A DNA stretch of 64,000 nt from NCBI GenBank assembly GCA_965199585.1, contig CBDASI010000002.1, positions 2,418,001 through 2,482,000 on the forward strand, read 5' to 3'. The stretch comes from JAVVHH01 sp965199585. GTDB lineage: Bacteria > Pseudomonadota > Alphaproteobacteria > Acetobacterales > Acetobacteraceae. The notes under the pieces were generated by a model, which did no database searches, was not told where the DNA came from, and was given only the letters and a program-made list of their open reading frames with translations. The position numbers and the translations under genes were made by a program. The first letter of the stretch is position 1, and each line of letters starts with the position of its first letter. Positions 8,997 to 16,708 of the stretch are shown piece by piece.

Positions 8997-9266
8997 TCAA
9001 GCCGGCGCGAGCGCCTTGATGCGGGCCGACAGGCGGGACAGCTTGCGCGAGATCGTGTTGCGGTGAGCGATGCCCTTGGTCACCGCGCGGTGCATTTCCG
9101 GCTGCGCCTCGCGCAACGCCGCCCGAGCGACTTCATGATCGCCGGAGGCGCAGGCGGTCTCGACTTTCTTGATGAAGGTGCGCAGGCGGGACTTGCGAGC
9201 CGTGTTGCGCGCGGTGCGCTTGGCCGTCTGACGGATGCGCTTGCGCGCCGATGCGGTGTTCGCCAT
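8997..9266 (-). CDS. rpsT: 30S ribosomal protein S20
   Basis: S20 is a primary 16S rRNA-binding protein of the small subunit. The 89-aa product begins MANTASARKRIRQTAKRTARN, the family hallmark, and is rich in Lys/Arg helices ending in RLSARIKALAPA. The frame is open far upstream, but the ATG at 9266 gives the standard length of 87-90 aa and the conserved N-terminus, so longer starts are rejected. It is transcribed toward dnaA, as is common in alphaproteobacteria, and ends in a strong terminator. Confidence 0.97.
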   Translation of the reverse strand: MANTASARKRIRQTAKRTARNTARKSRLRTFIKKVETACASGDHEVARAALREAQPEMHRAVTKGIAHRNTISRKLSRLSARIKALAPA

Positions 9267-9390
9267 GAAATCTCGATCGTTTGTAACAAGGATGCGACAG
9301 GGGAACGGCCCCTCGGAGCGCGCTGTTCTATGGACGAGGCAGAAACGTGTCAAGCCGAACGGAGGCCGGCCTGACCCGCATCGTGCCGCG

Positions 9391-10161
9391 TCAGGCAGTG
9401 AAATCCGGCGTCCGCTTCTCGACAAAGGCCCCCATTCCCTCGCGCTGATGCGACGTGCCGAACAGCGACAGGAACATTGCCCGCTCCGCCCGCACACCTT
9501 CGGCCAGCGTTGTCTCGAATGCCACGTTGACGGCGCGCTTGGCCATCGCCGCTGCGACCGGGGATTGCGCCGCGATCTTGCCGGCGACCTTCAGCGCCGT
9601 CTCGATCAGCTCGGCTGCCGGCACGATCTGGCTCACCAGGCTGCTGCGCTCGGCTTCCGCCGCGTCCATCATGCGCCCGGTCAGGCACAGGTCCATCGTC
9701 TTGGCCTTGCCGATCGCCCGGGTCATGCGTTGCGTCCCGCCCGCCCCGGGGATCACGCCGAGGTTGATCTCCGGCTGCCCAAAACGCGCCGTGTCGGCCG
9801 CAATGATGAAGTCGCACATCATCGCCAGCTCGCACCCGCCGCCCAGCGCGAACCCGGCGACCGCCGCGATCACCGGCTTCTTGACCCGCAGCACCGTCTC
9901 CCACCGCGCGGCGATGAAATCGTCGAGGAACACGTCCGGGTAGTTGCGACCGCGCATCTCCTTTATGTCGGCCCCGGCGGCAAACGCTTTCTCCGAGCCG
10001 GTCAGCACGATGGCGCCGATGGCCGGGTTGGCGTCGAAGGCGAGCAGCTGGTCGCCGAGTTCGCCCATCAATTGGTCGCACAGCGCGTTGAGCGCTTGCA
10101 GCCGGTTGAGCCGGATCAGGCCCACGCGGCCGTGGGTCTCGACGAGTATCATCTCAGCCAT
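9391..10161 (-). CDS. Enoyl-CoA hydratase (crotonase family)
   Basis: Predicted to hydrate trans-2-enoyl-CoA to 3-hydroxyacyl-CoA in fatty-acid or aromatic-acid beta-oxidation. The 256-aa protein has the crotonase oxyanion-hole segments FAAGADIKEM and GGGCELAMMCD. It also has both catalytic glutamate regions, GGGCELA and PEINLGVIPGAGGTQR, which favours a true hydratase over an isomerase. The ATG at 10161 is preceded by GGGAG at good spacing; a GTG two codons further upstream is less likely. It lies 124 bp upstream of rpsT in the same direction. Substrate chain length cannot be read from the sequence. Confidence 0.93.
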   Translation of the reverse strand: MAEMILVETHGRVGLIRLNRLQALNALCDQLMGELGDQLLAFDANPAIGAIVLTGSEKAFAAGADIKEMRGRNYPDVFLDDFIAARWETVLRVKKPVIAAVAGFALGGGCELAMMCDFIIAADTARFGQPEINLGVIPGAGGTQRMTRAIGKAKTMDLCLTGRMMDAAEAERSSLVSQIVPAAELIETALKVAGKIAAQSPVAAAMAKRAVNVAFETTLAEGVRAERAMFLSLFGTSHQREGMGAFVEKRTPDFTA

Positions 10162-10214
10162 GTGCACTCCCGTTGTTCGAGCGTCGTTTGGCGGCCTGGT
10201 ACTAGCAAACCGGG

Positions 10215-11186
10215 TCAGGCGCTACAGCTGGCCCCGCCGAGCACGCAGAAGCGGGCGCAATGCGGATGGTTGAGCGCGACCGGCCCGGCGGCGTCGGCCA
10301 GGCTGGCGCCGAGGTCGAAGCCCGGATCGTAAGGCAAGAGCGTGCAGGCCGCCACGCGGGGACCGGGTTCGCCGCGCCGATGGACCACCATGCGGCTGCT
10401 CGCACACATCACGGAGTCCGGCGATTTGTGCAGGATCGACCAGCAGGCCTCGGTGATCTCCGGCGTGTCGGCGGCGGCATCCATCTCCGGGAATAGCACC
10501 AGCCGCTCCGGGTCGCCGACGTCCAACGTCACGCCGAGCCCGGCGAGCAGTCTGGCGAACCCAAGCCGCGCCGCCGCATCGCTCTCGCCGGGCAGGCGCC
10601 GCGCCGCGATGGCGACGCGGGCGCCCGCCTCCGCCAGCCAGCGTACCCCGTCGACCGCGATCGGCCAGGTGCCAGCGCCACGCTCGGCCTCGTGGATCTC
10701 AGAGCGGTGGTGATCGAGGCTGACGCGGAAGGTGAGCCGATCACCATAGGCGTTTATCAGGCGCTGAAGATCGGCCTCGAAGCGGCGCATCGGGCGCATG
10801 GCGTTGGTCAGCACCAGTGTGCGGAAACCGCGGGACAGCGACGCCTCCAGCATGCGGACGATGTCGCGGTTCATGAACGGCTCGCCGCCGGTGAACCCGA
10901 TCTCCGTGGTTGGCAGCCCGAGTGCGGCGATCTCGTCGAGGTAGCCGACCATGTCGGCTGCCCGCAGGTAGACCAGCGCGTCGTTGCTCGGCGAACTCTC
11001 GATGTAGCAGGTCGCGCAGGCGATGTTGCACAGGGTGCCGGTGTTGAACCAGAGCGTGCGCAGCGCCATCAGCGCGACCCGGGCGCGGATGTCGCCGGTG
11101 GCGGTGAGGCCGGGATCACGGAATTTGCCGGCGGCGAGGGCCGGGGCGGCGGGCCGGAAGGGCGATGGCGCGAGCATCCCGAGCAT
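10215..11186 (-). CDS. Radical SAM enzyme with C-terminal cysteine cluster
   Basis: The 323-aa protein has the CxxxCxxC iron-sulfur motif CNIACATC (Cys53, Cys57, Cys60) in a TIM-barrel domain, the SAM-binding GGEP (TGGEPFMNRD) and several further cysteines. The latter (CWSIL, VMCASS, AACTLL, HCARFCVLGGASCS) suggest a C-terminal auxiliary iron-sulfur site as in SPASM/twitch proteins. Substrate unknown. Its ATG overlaps the stop of the upstream flavoprotein gene as TAATG, implying translational coupling. Nearby glycosyltransferases belong to families named for arsenosugar synthesis, but this protein lacks the N-terminus I know from ArsS, so I do not call it ArsS. Confidence 0.85.
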   Translation of the reverse strand: MLGMLAPSPFRPAAPALAAGKFRDPGLTATGDIRARVALMALRTLWFNTGTLCNIACATCYIESSPSNDALVYLRAADMVGYLDEIAALGLPTTEIGFTGGEPFMNRDIVRMLEASLSRGFRTLVLTNAMRPMRRFEADLQRLINAYGDRLTFRVSLDHHRSEIHEAERGAGTWPIAVDGVRWLAEAGARVAIAARRLPGESDAAARLGFARLLAGLGVTLDVGDPERLVLFPEMDAAADTPEITEACWSILHKSPDSVMCASSRMVVHRRGEPGPRVAACTLLPYDPGFDLGASLADAAGPVALNHPHCARFCVLGGASCSA

Positions 11187-12592
11187 TAGGGGATGCGCCG
11201 GGTGCGTGCCAACAGACGCGCCCAGCGCCGGAGGGCCGGGCTGAACAATTTGGCGCGTAGACTTGCGAACGCGGCCTGCTTGGACCGTTCGGACCGGGTC
11301 GGGTAGGCCACTACCGCGCCGGACAGGCTGAAGCGCGAGCTGCTCCCGGCGAGCACCTGCGTCCAGGGCAGCAGCAGCTCGCCGGCGCCGGTGCCGACGA
11401 TGGTCACGCCCGCGGTGCGGCCGCCGACGCGGACGAGCTTGACGAAGCCGGCCGGCGTGCCCTCGCTCACCGAGCGATCGTCGTCAGCGAACGGCGCGAC
11501 GTCGATTTCGACCCGGCCGCCGGCCGCGCGCGCTTCGGCCTCGGTCGGGCCCAGTTGGGCGAGTTCGGGATCGGTATAGACCGCCTGCGGCAGGCGTCGC
11601 CGTTCGGCCCGGGCCGGCAGGCCGAGGGCGATGTTCTGCACGACGACGGCGCCCTCGTGCCCCGCGACATGGGTAAGCCGCGGCCCGGCGCGGCAATCGC
11701 CGATGGCGTAGATGTGTTTGACCGCCGTGCGGCAGCGTGCGTCGACTCTCAGCCCCTCCGGCCCGGCGGTCAGACCGGCCTGCTCGAGGCCGAGATCGGT
11801 TACCGCCTGCCGTCCGGCCGCAACCAGGATGTGGCTGGCCTCGATCGGGTCGCCGCGGTCGCAGTGCACTACGGGCCCGGCAGCCACGCGCGTCACCGTC
11901 GTGTGCGCCCGGATAGTCACGCCCTCGGCCGCCAGCGCCGCCAGCACGATCGCGGCGGCATCCGGATCCGCGCGGCCGAGCGGCGCCCCGGCGTCGATCA
12001 GCGTCACCGCCGACCCCAAGCGGCGGAACGCCTGCGCCATCTCAACGCCCATGGCGCCGGCGCCGAGAATTGTTAGATGCGTCGGCAGCGTCGCCAGATC
12101 CCACAACGTCTCGTTGGTCAGGAATGGGACCTCACCCAGGCCGGGGATCGGCGGCACCGCCGGGCGCGAGCCGGTCGCCAGCACGATACGCGGCGCGGTC
12201 AGCACGCGGTCGTTCACCGCGACGCGGTGAGGCGAGACGAACCGCGCCGATCCGGTGATCACCTCGACGCCGTAGCCCTGCATGGTCGTCGCGGAGTCGT
12301 GCGGAGCGATGGCCGCGATGGCGCCGCGGACATGCGCGCGCACCGCCGCGAAATCGACGGTGGGCGGCGCCGTCCGGATGCCGAACCGGCCGGCATCGCG
12401 CACGCCCTGTGCGGCGGCGGCGGCGGCGAGCAGGGCCTTGGACGGAACGCAGCCGGTGTTGAGGCACTCGCCGCCCATGCGGCCACGCTCGATCAAGGCG
12501 GTGCGCAGTCCATACAGCGCGCATCCGCCGGCAGCGGTGAGCCCGGCGGCACCCGCGCCGATCACCAACACGTCGTGACGGTCGTCTTGCAT
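11186..12592 (-). CDS. MerA-like pyridine nucleotide-disulfide oxidoreductase
   Basis: The 468-aa flavoprotein has an N-terminal FAD site (IGAGAAG, 11-17), a redox disulfide C43-L-N-T-G-C48, a NAD(P)-binding GAGAMGVEMA segment and a second FAD motif AIGDC. In lipoamide dehydrogenases the C-terminal catalytic base is His in HPTxxE; here the site reads YPTRSE (Tyr430, Glu435), as in MerA-like enzymes. The C-terminal cysteine pair of true mercuric reductases is absent, so substrate is unknown. The ATG at 12592 is chosen because the long N-terminal extension of the open frame lies antisense to the next gene. It is coupled to the radical SAM gene. Confidence 0.88.
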   Translation of the reverse strand: MQDDRHDVLVIGAGAAGLTAAGGCALYGLRTALIERGRMGGECLNTGCVPSKALLAAAAAAQGVRDAGRFGIRTAPPTVDFAAVRAHVRGAIAAIAPHDSATTMQGYGVEVITGSARFVSPHRVAVNDRVLTAPRIVLATGSRPAVPPIPGLGEVPFLTNETLWDLATLPTHLTILGAGAMGVEMAQAFRRLGSAVTLIDAGAPLGRADPDAAAIVLAALAAEGVTIRAHTTVTRVAAGPVVHCDRGDPIEASHILVAAGRQAVTDLGLEQAGLTAGPEGLRVDARCRTAVKHIYAIGDCRAGPRLTHVAGHEGAVVVQNIALGLPARAERRRLPQAVYTDPELAQLGPTEAEARAAGGRVEIDVAPFADDDRSVSEGTPAGFVKLVRVGGRTAGVTIVGTGAGELLLPWTQVLAGSSSRFSLSGAVVAYPTRSERSKQAAFASLRAKLFSPALRRWARLLARTRRIP

Positions 12593-12596
12593 CGGC

Positions 12597-13694
12597 GTGT
12601 TATGCCCACGCGTGGCAAGATCTGAAAATGGCAAGCGCGTGCTCGTGACGGGTGCGGGCGGGTGGCTGGGCGGCGAAGTGGCGTCGCGGTTGGCGGCGTC
12701 GGGGGCGGTCGTCACCGGCTTGGTGCATCGCCGGGCCGAGGTGCGCGGCAATGACGGCCAGCTGGTGACGCTGGCGCGCACGTTGACCGGCGACATTGCG
12801 GCGCCGTCGCTGGGCTGGAGCCCGGCGGCATGGGCGGAGGCGGCCGGGTCGTTCGACCTGATCGTGCATTGCGCGGCGCTGACGCAATTTGCCGCCGAGC
12901 CGGAGCTGGCGCAGGCGGTCAACGTGAACGGCACCGCGACCATCGCCGCGCTGGCCAAGGCCGGGGCAGGCCGGATGCTGCACGTCAGCACCGCATACGT
13001 GAACGGCGGGCGCGACGGCACGGTGCTGGAGAGCGATCTTCCGACGGGGCCGTTCACCAACGTCTACGAGGCGAGCAAGGCCGCGGGCGAACTCGCGGTG
13101 CGGGGCGCCGGGCTGCGCGCGGTGATCGCGCGGCCGTCCATCGTGCTGGGCGAGTGGGCCACTGGCGGGGTCCGCGAGTTCGGCACCTTCTATTATCTAT
13201 TGAAGGCGCTGGCCGATGGCTGGGTGAAGCGGATGCCGGCCGAGCCCGGCGCGACGCTGGATCTCGTGCCGGTCGACCATGTGGCGGCCGGGCTGATGGC
13301 GTTGATTGAGCGGTTCGACGACGCGACCGGGGGCACCTTTCACCTTGTCTCCGGCGCGCCGACACCGCTGCAGGCATTCCCCGATACGCTCGCGACCTTT
13401 CCTGGACTGGCAGTGCCGGCCTTCGTGCCGCCCGCTCAGTTGGGGCCGCAGGGGCGGGCGTTCACGCGGCTGATCACGCCGTATGCGCCGTATTTCCTGC
13501 GGAGTCCGCGGTTCGACGACCGGGCGTTCCGCGCGCTGACCGGTCTGAGTTGTCCGCCGGTGGATACGGGCTACTGGAAGCGGCTGGTCGCCTTCGCGCT
13601 CGAGGCCGGGTTCATCGGGGCCCAGGCATCGCGGAGCGGCCCGAACGGCATGGCGAGCGAGGCGCCCACCCCGAGTTCGGCCGGGTCGCGATAG
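12597..13694 (+). CDS. NAD-dependent epimerase/dehydratase (male-sterility/thioester-reductase-like)
   Basis: An extended SDR of up to 365 aa. It has a Rossmann motif VTGAGGWLGGEVA near the N-terminus, an NVNGT segment, the catalytic Ser/Tyr/Lys set in HVSTAYVNGG and VYEASKAAGE, and a C-terminal substrate domain. GTG codons at 12597 or 12612 are possible starts; neither has a clear ribosome binding site. The gene is head-to-head with the flavoprotein, only 4 bp apart, so each promoter must lie inside the other gene. Its last 124 bp overlap the end of the convergent hydroxylase gene. A sugar-nucleotide or acyl-type substrate is plausible; the reaction is unknown. Confidence 0.85.
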   Translation: MLCPRVARSENGKRVLVTGAGGWLGGEVASRLAASGAVVTGLVHRRAEVRGNDGQLVTLARTLTGDIAAPSLGWSPAAWAEAAGSFDLIVHCAALTQFAAEPELAQAVNVNGTATIAALAKAGAGRMLHVSTAYVNGGRDGTVLESDLPTGPFTNVYEASKAAGELAVRGAGLRAVIARPSIVLGEWATGGVREFGTFYYLLKALADGWVKRMPAEPGATLDLVPVDHVAAGLMALIERFDDATGGTFHLVSGAPTPLQAFPDTLATFPGLAVPAFVPPAQLGPQGRAFTRLITPYAPYFLRSPRFDDRAFRALTGLSCPPVDTGYWKRLVAFALEAGFIGAQASRSGPNGMASEAPTPSSAGSR

Positions 13695-14416
13695 CCGGGC
13701 ACGCCGATGGCGATTGCCTCCTGTGGCACGTCAAGGCGGAAGGTGCGGTGCACGTGGTCCCACAGCGACAGGCCGGAGGACCAGTTGCTGTCGGTCTCGT
13801 CCCGAGCGGCGGAGTGATGGATACCGTGCATGCGCGGTGTGGTGAACACGCGGGACAGCATGCGCTCCAGGTGCGGCGGCAAGCGAAGATTGCTGTGATG
13901 GAACAGGACGGAGAGGAAGAAGAAGCCCTGCCACGCGGCGAGCGCGCGCGGACTGGTGCCGGCGACCAGCACCTGCAGCGCGCGGTAGGGGGCGGAGATC
14001 GCCATGTCGGCGGCGTGGAACCGCAGCGCGGTGCTGGCATCCAAATCGAGGTCGACGTGATGCACCAGATGGAAGCGCCACAGCACCGGCAGCTTGTGCG
14101 TCAGGACGTGCCAGAGATAGATGCCGTAATCCATCATCAGGAAGGCGGCCACGTCGCGGCCCCAGCCGGGCAGGGGCAGCCGCTGCGACAGGCCGATCCG
14201 TCGGCGCTCGACCGCGCGGGACAGCGGCACGACCAGAGGCGCCTCGACCAGTTGCACTACCGCCAACGACGCGGCCCCGAGGACGGCGTTGCGGAAGCTG
14301 CGCGTCGGCTCGCGCTGCGTCGGCGCCCGCAACGGCCAACGGCGCTCGGCCAGCACGATGGCGAGGGCGGCGGCGCCGATCAGGGCCGGGGGGAGCAGCG
14401 CGCGCAATCTGGCCAT
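13571..14416 (-). CDS. Sterol desaturase/fatty acid hydroxylase superfamily protein
   Basis: A 281-aa membrane di-iron oxygenase. The histidine clusters are H103xxxH107, H116xxHH120, HH at 173-174 and H197xxHH201, the full set for the superfamily. Hydrophobic helices lie at about 8-25, 45-65, 90-110 and 160-175. Members hydroxylate or desaturate sterols, carotenoids, fatty acids or alkylglycerols; the substrate here is unknown. It converges on and overlaps the epimerase gene by 124 bp, and diverges from the DUF2064 glycosyltransferase with a 49-bp gap. The neighbourhood suggests modification of a lipid or lipid-linked sugar. Confidence 0.88.
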   Translation of the reverse strand: MARLRALLPPALIGAAALAIVLAERRWPLRAPTQREPTRSFRNAVLGAASLAVVQLVEAPLVVPLSRAVERRRIGLSQRLPLPGWGRDVAAFLMMDYGIYLWHVLTHKLPVLWRFHLVHHVDLDLDASTALRFHAADMAISAPYRALQVLVAGTSPRALAAWQGFFFLSVLFHHSNLRLPPHLERMLSRVFTTPRMHGIHHSAARDETDSNWSSGLSLWDHVHRTFRLDVPQEAIAIGVPGYRDPAELGVGASLAMPFGPLRDAWAPMNPASSAKATSRFQ

Positions 14417-14465
14417 TTAGACTGAACCGCTTCGCGGCGTGGCGGTTCCGGGCTATGCGCCCGCC

Positions 14466-15047
14466 ATGCACTCGGCCCGCCTGGTCATCTTCACCCGCTA
14501 TCCCACGCCCGGCGCGGCTAAGACGCGGCTGATCCCGGCGATCGGGCCGGAGGGCGCGGCCAAGCTGCACCGCAGGCTGACCGAGCAGACCGTCGCCGCC
14601 GCGCGGGTTGCCGACATGCCGCTCGAACTCTGGACCACCGGCGCCGACCCGGCCGATTTCCGCGCTTGGCTCGGCGACATCGACGTCCGCGAGCAGCAAG
14701 GAGCCGGTCTCGGCGACCGCTTACTCGCGGCTGCCTCGCCCTACCCGGTCGTCTTCATCGGCACCGACGCGCCGGACCTGGTGCCGGCCCATCTGCGCGC
14801 GGCCGCCGACGCGGTCGGCTCGGGACGCGCGGTCATCGGCGCGGCCGAGGATGGCGGCTACTGGCTGCTCGGCTTGCCGTGCGCGGTGCCGGGCGTGTTC
14901 GACGGCATCGCCTGGAGCACCGAGACGGTGTTCGCCGCCACGCTCGAGCGGCTGCGCGCCGCCGGCCACGCGCCGCTGCGGCTGCCGACGCTGTCCGACC
15001 TCGACACCCCGGCCGACCTGGCGCGCTGGCCGCACCTCGCCCCGTGA
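14466..15047 (+). CDS. DUF2064/TIGR04282-type glycosyltransferase
   Basis: The 193-aa protein has the family hallmarks RYPTPGAAKTRL near the N-terminus, GTDAPDL in the middle and EDGGYWLLGL, with an SDLDTPADL tail. The fold is nucleotidyltransferase/GT-A-like. The family is annotated as arsenosugar-biosynthesis associated because it co-occurs with arsS, but its reaction is not established to my knowledge. The ATG at 14466 gives MHSARLVIFT, the usual N-terminus; a GTG at 14439 is less likely. Its stop overlaps the GTG start of the next glycosyltransferase (GTGA), indicating coupling. Confidence 0.88.
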   Translation: MHSARLVIFTRYPTPGAAKTRLIPAIGPEGAAKLHRRLTEQTVAAARVADMPLELWTTGADPADFRAWLGDIDVREQQGAGLGDRLLAAASPYPVVFIGTDAPDLVPAHLRAAADAVGSGRAVIGAAEDGGYWLLGLPCAVPGVFDGIAWSTETVFAATLERLRAAGHAPLRLPTLSDLDTPADLARWPHLAP

Positions 15048-15772
15048 GCGAGGCGGTCTCGATCGTGATTCCCGCGTTCAACGAGGCCGCGACGCTTCCC
15101 CGCCTGCGCCGCCATCTCGACCTGCTCGATCCGGCGCCGGCCGAGGTCATCCTCGTCTGCAGCGGCAGCACCGACCGCACCGCGGCGGCGGGGGCGGAGG
15201 CCGGCTTCACCGTGCTGCGCAGTGCGCGGGGGCGGGCGCTGTCGATCAATCTCGGCGTCGCCGCCGCGGCAGGCCCGCTGGTGGTGGTGCTGCATGCCGA
15301 CACGCTGCTGGCGGACGACGCCGTCGCGGTAATCCGCCGCACGCTGGCCGATCCCGCGGTGGCGTTGGCCGGGTTCACGCCGGTGATCTCCGGGCCGGAC
15401 ACCGTGCGCTGGGCGACCACGGCGCATAACTGGCTCAAGACATGGTATGCGCCGATGCTCTTCCGGCCGCGTCTATTCCGGCGCGGCTTACGGCTGCTGT
15501 TCGGCGATCACGCGATGTTCTTCCGCCGCGCCGACTTCCTCGCCGTCGGCGGCTGCGACGAGACGCTGGCGGTGATGGAGGATGCCGACCTCTGCCTGCG
15601 GCTTTCTCGGCTGGGGCGGGTGCGCCTGGTCAACCGGATCGTGATCACGAGCGATCGCCGGGTCGCGGCCTGGGGGGAGTGGCGGGCGAATTGGATCTAT
15701 CTGAGCGTCGGCGTGCGCTGGGGATTGGGGCGACGGACGCGCCTGGCGCGGGACTATCCTGATGTTCGTTGA
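15044..15772 (+). CDS. TIGR04283-like family 2 glycosyltransferase
   Basis: A 242-aa GT2 protein. It has SIVIPAFNEA at the N-terminus, the acidic metal-binding LHADT segment, GDHAMFFRR and a catalytic-region MEDADLCLRL followed by a C-terminal amphipathic helix. TIGR04283 proteins are usually encoded beside TIGR04282 proteins, as here. The GTG start overlaps the preceding stop as GTGA. No arsM, arsS or arsR homologue is present in the window, so an arsenosugar role cannot be assumed. The gene ends 9 bp before a strong inverted repeat. Confidence 0.87.
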   Translation: MSEAVSIVIPAFNEAATLPRLRRHLDLLDPAPAEVILVCSGSTDRTAAAGAEAGFTVLRSARGRALSINLGVAAAAGPLVVVLHADTLLADDAVAVIRRTLADPAVALAGFTPVISGPDTVRWATTAHNWLKTWYAPMLFRPRLFRRGLRLLFGDHAMFFRRADFLAVGGCDETLAVMEDADLCLRLSRLGRVRLVNRIVITSDRRVAAWGEWRANWIYLSVGVRWGLGRRTRLARDYPDVR

Positions 15773-15781
15773 AAGTGGCAT

Positions 15782-15843
15782 CGTAGGGTGGGCTTCAGCC
15801 CACCATGGCCGATGCAAGTTGGTGGGCTGAAGCCCACCCTACG
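15782..15843. repeat. 24-bp perfect inverted repeat, probable bidirectional terminator or dispersed repeat
   Basis: Arms at 15782-15805 and 15820-15843 are exact reverse complements separated by 14 nt. Each arm also contains a smaller palindrome, GTGGGCTTCAGCCCAC. It lies between the convergent glycosyltransferase and mutM genes and includes the mutM TAG stop (15839-15841). There is no long T-tract, so it may be a REP-like element rather than a simple terminator. Confidence 0.85.
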
Positions 15844-16681
15844 TGGGTGCAAGGCGCTGGAGCTTTGGGCAATAGAATGTGCTGCGGGCGGATTGGGTGA
15901 TGCGCGCGATGCCGTCGCACTCGGGCTTGCCGGGGCAGGCGGGGCAGGGCTCGCCCTCGCGGCCATAGACCTGCCAGGCGTGCTGGAAATAGCCGAGCTC
16001 GCCGCCGGGCTGGACGTAGTCGCGCAGCGTGGAGCCGCCGGCGGCGATGGCCTCGTTCAGCGTCGCCTTGATCTCCGGCACCAGCGTGCGCGTCGCGACC
16101 GCGCCGGCCAAGCGGGTCGGTGGAATGCGGGCGCGGAAGAGGGCCTCGCACACGTAGATGTTGCCTAGCCCGGCCACCAGCGTCTGGTCGAGCAGGGCGG
16201 CCTTGATCGGCGTGCGCTTGCCGGCCAGCGCGGCCTTGAGGAACTTGGCGGTGAACGCGTCCGATAGTGGCTCCGGCCCGAGGCCGGCCAGCAGGCGGTG
16301 CTGCTCCTCGGCCTCGGTCCGCACCAGGTCGATCGAGCCGAAGCGGCGGGGGTCCACGAAGGCGACCTCCCACCCGTCCTCCGTCTCCAGCACGACGTGC
16401 TCGTGTCGCTCGGGATCGTTCTTGCCGCGGGGGCGCAGCGTGATGCGGCCGGACATGCCGAGATGCAGCAGCACGCTGTCGCCGCCGTCCAATCGCATGA
16501 GAATGTATTTGGCCCGCCGGCGGAAGCTGGTGACACGGGCGCCGGTCAGCCGGGCGGCCAGGTGCTCCGGCAGCGCCCAGCGCAGGTCGGGCCGGCGCAC
16601 CTCGGCACGGACGATCACGCGGCCGTCTAGCCGCGCCCGCATTCCGCGCATCACGGTCTCTACTTCGGGGAGTTCCGGCAT
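15839..16681 (-). CDS. mutM: Formamidopyrimidine-DNA glycosylase
   Basis: MutM excises 8-oxoguanine and formamidopyrimidines and nicks the abasic site. The 280-aa protein begins PELPEVET after Met, with catalytic Pro2 and Glu3. It has the RRAKYIL lysine region, HLGMSGR, the helix-two-turn-helix NIYVCEALF, and a C-terminal zinc finger ending RSTFYCPKLQR. The usual last pair CPxC reads CPKL here, while an extra Cys occurs in KPEC; four cysteines remain, suggesting a rearranged zinc site. The stop codon lies inside a 24-bp inverted repeat. The gene is divergent from ubiE with a 27-bp gap. Confidence 0.96.
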   Translation of the reverse strand: MPELPEVETVMRGMRARLDGRVIVRAEVRRPDLRWALPEHLAARLTGARVTSFRRRAKYILMRLDGGDSVLLHLGMSGRITLRPRGKNDPERHEHVVLETEDGWEVAFVDPRRFGSIDLVRTEAEEQHRLLAGLGPEPLSDAFTAKFLKAALAGKRTPIKAALLDQTLVAGLGNIYVCEALFRARIPPTRLAGAVATRTLVPEIKATLNEAIAAGGSTLRDYVQPGGELGYFQHAWQVYGREGEPCPACPGKPECDGIARITQSARSTFYCPKLQRLAPT

Positions 16682-16708
16682 GGCCGGATTGCTCTATAGA
16701 TCGACATC

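Noticed and set aside
11186..12592. Mercuric reductase or lipoamide dehydrogenase identity for the flavoprotein
   Set aside because: The C-terminal HPT base of lipoamide dehydrogenase is YPT, and the C-terminal cysteine pair of mercuric reductase is missing, so neither specific name is justified.
13550..14425. 291-codon plus-strand frame over the hydroxylase gene
   Set aside because: The opposite strand encodes a full set of conserved histidine motifs and membrane helices; the plus-strand frame is hydrophilic shadow sequence.
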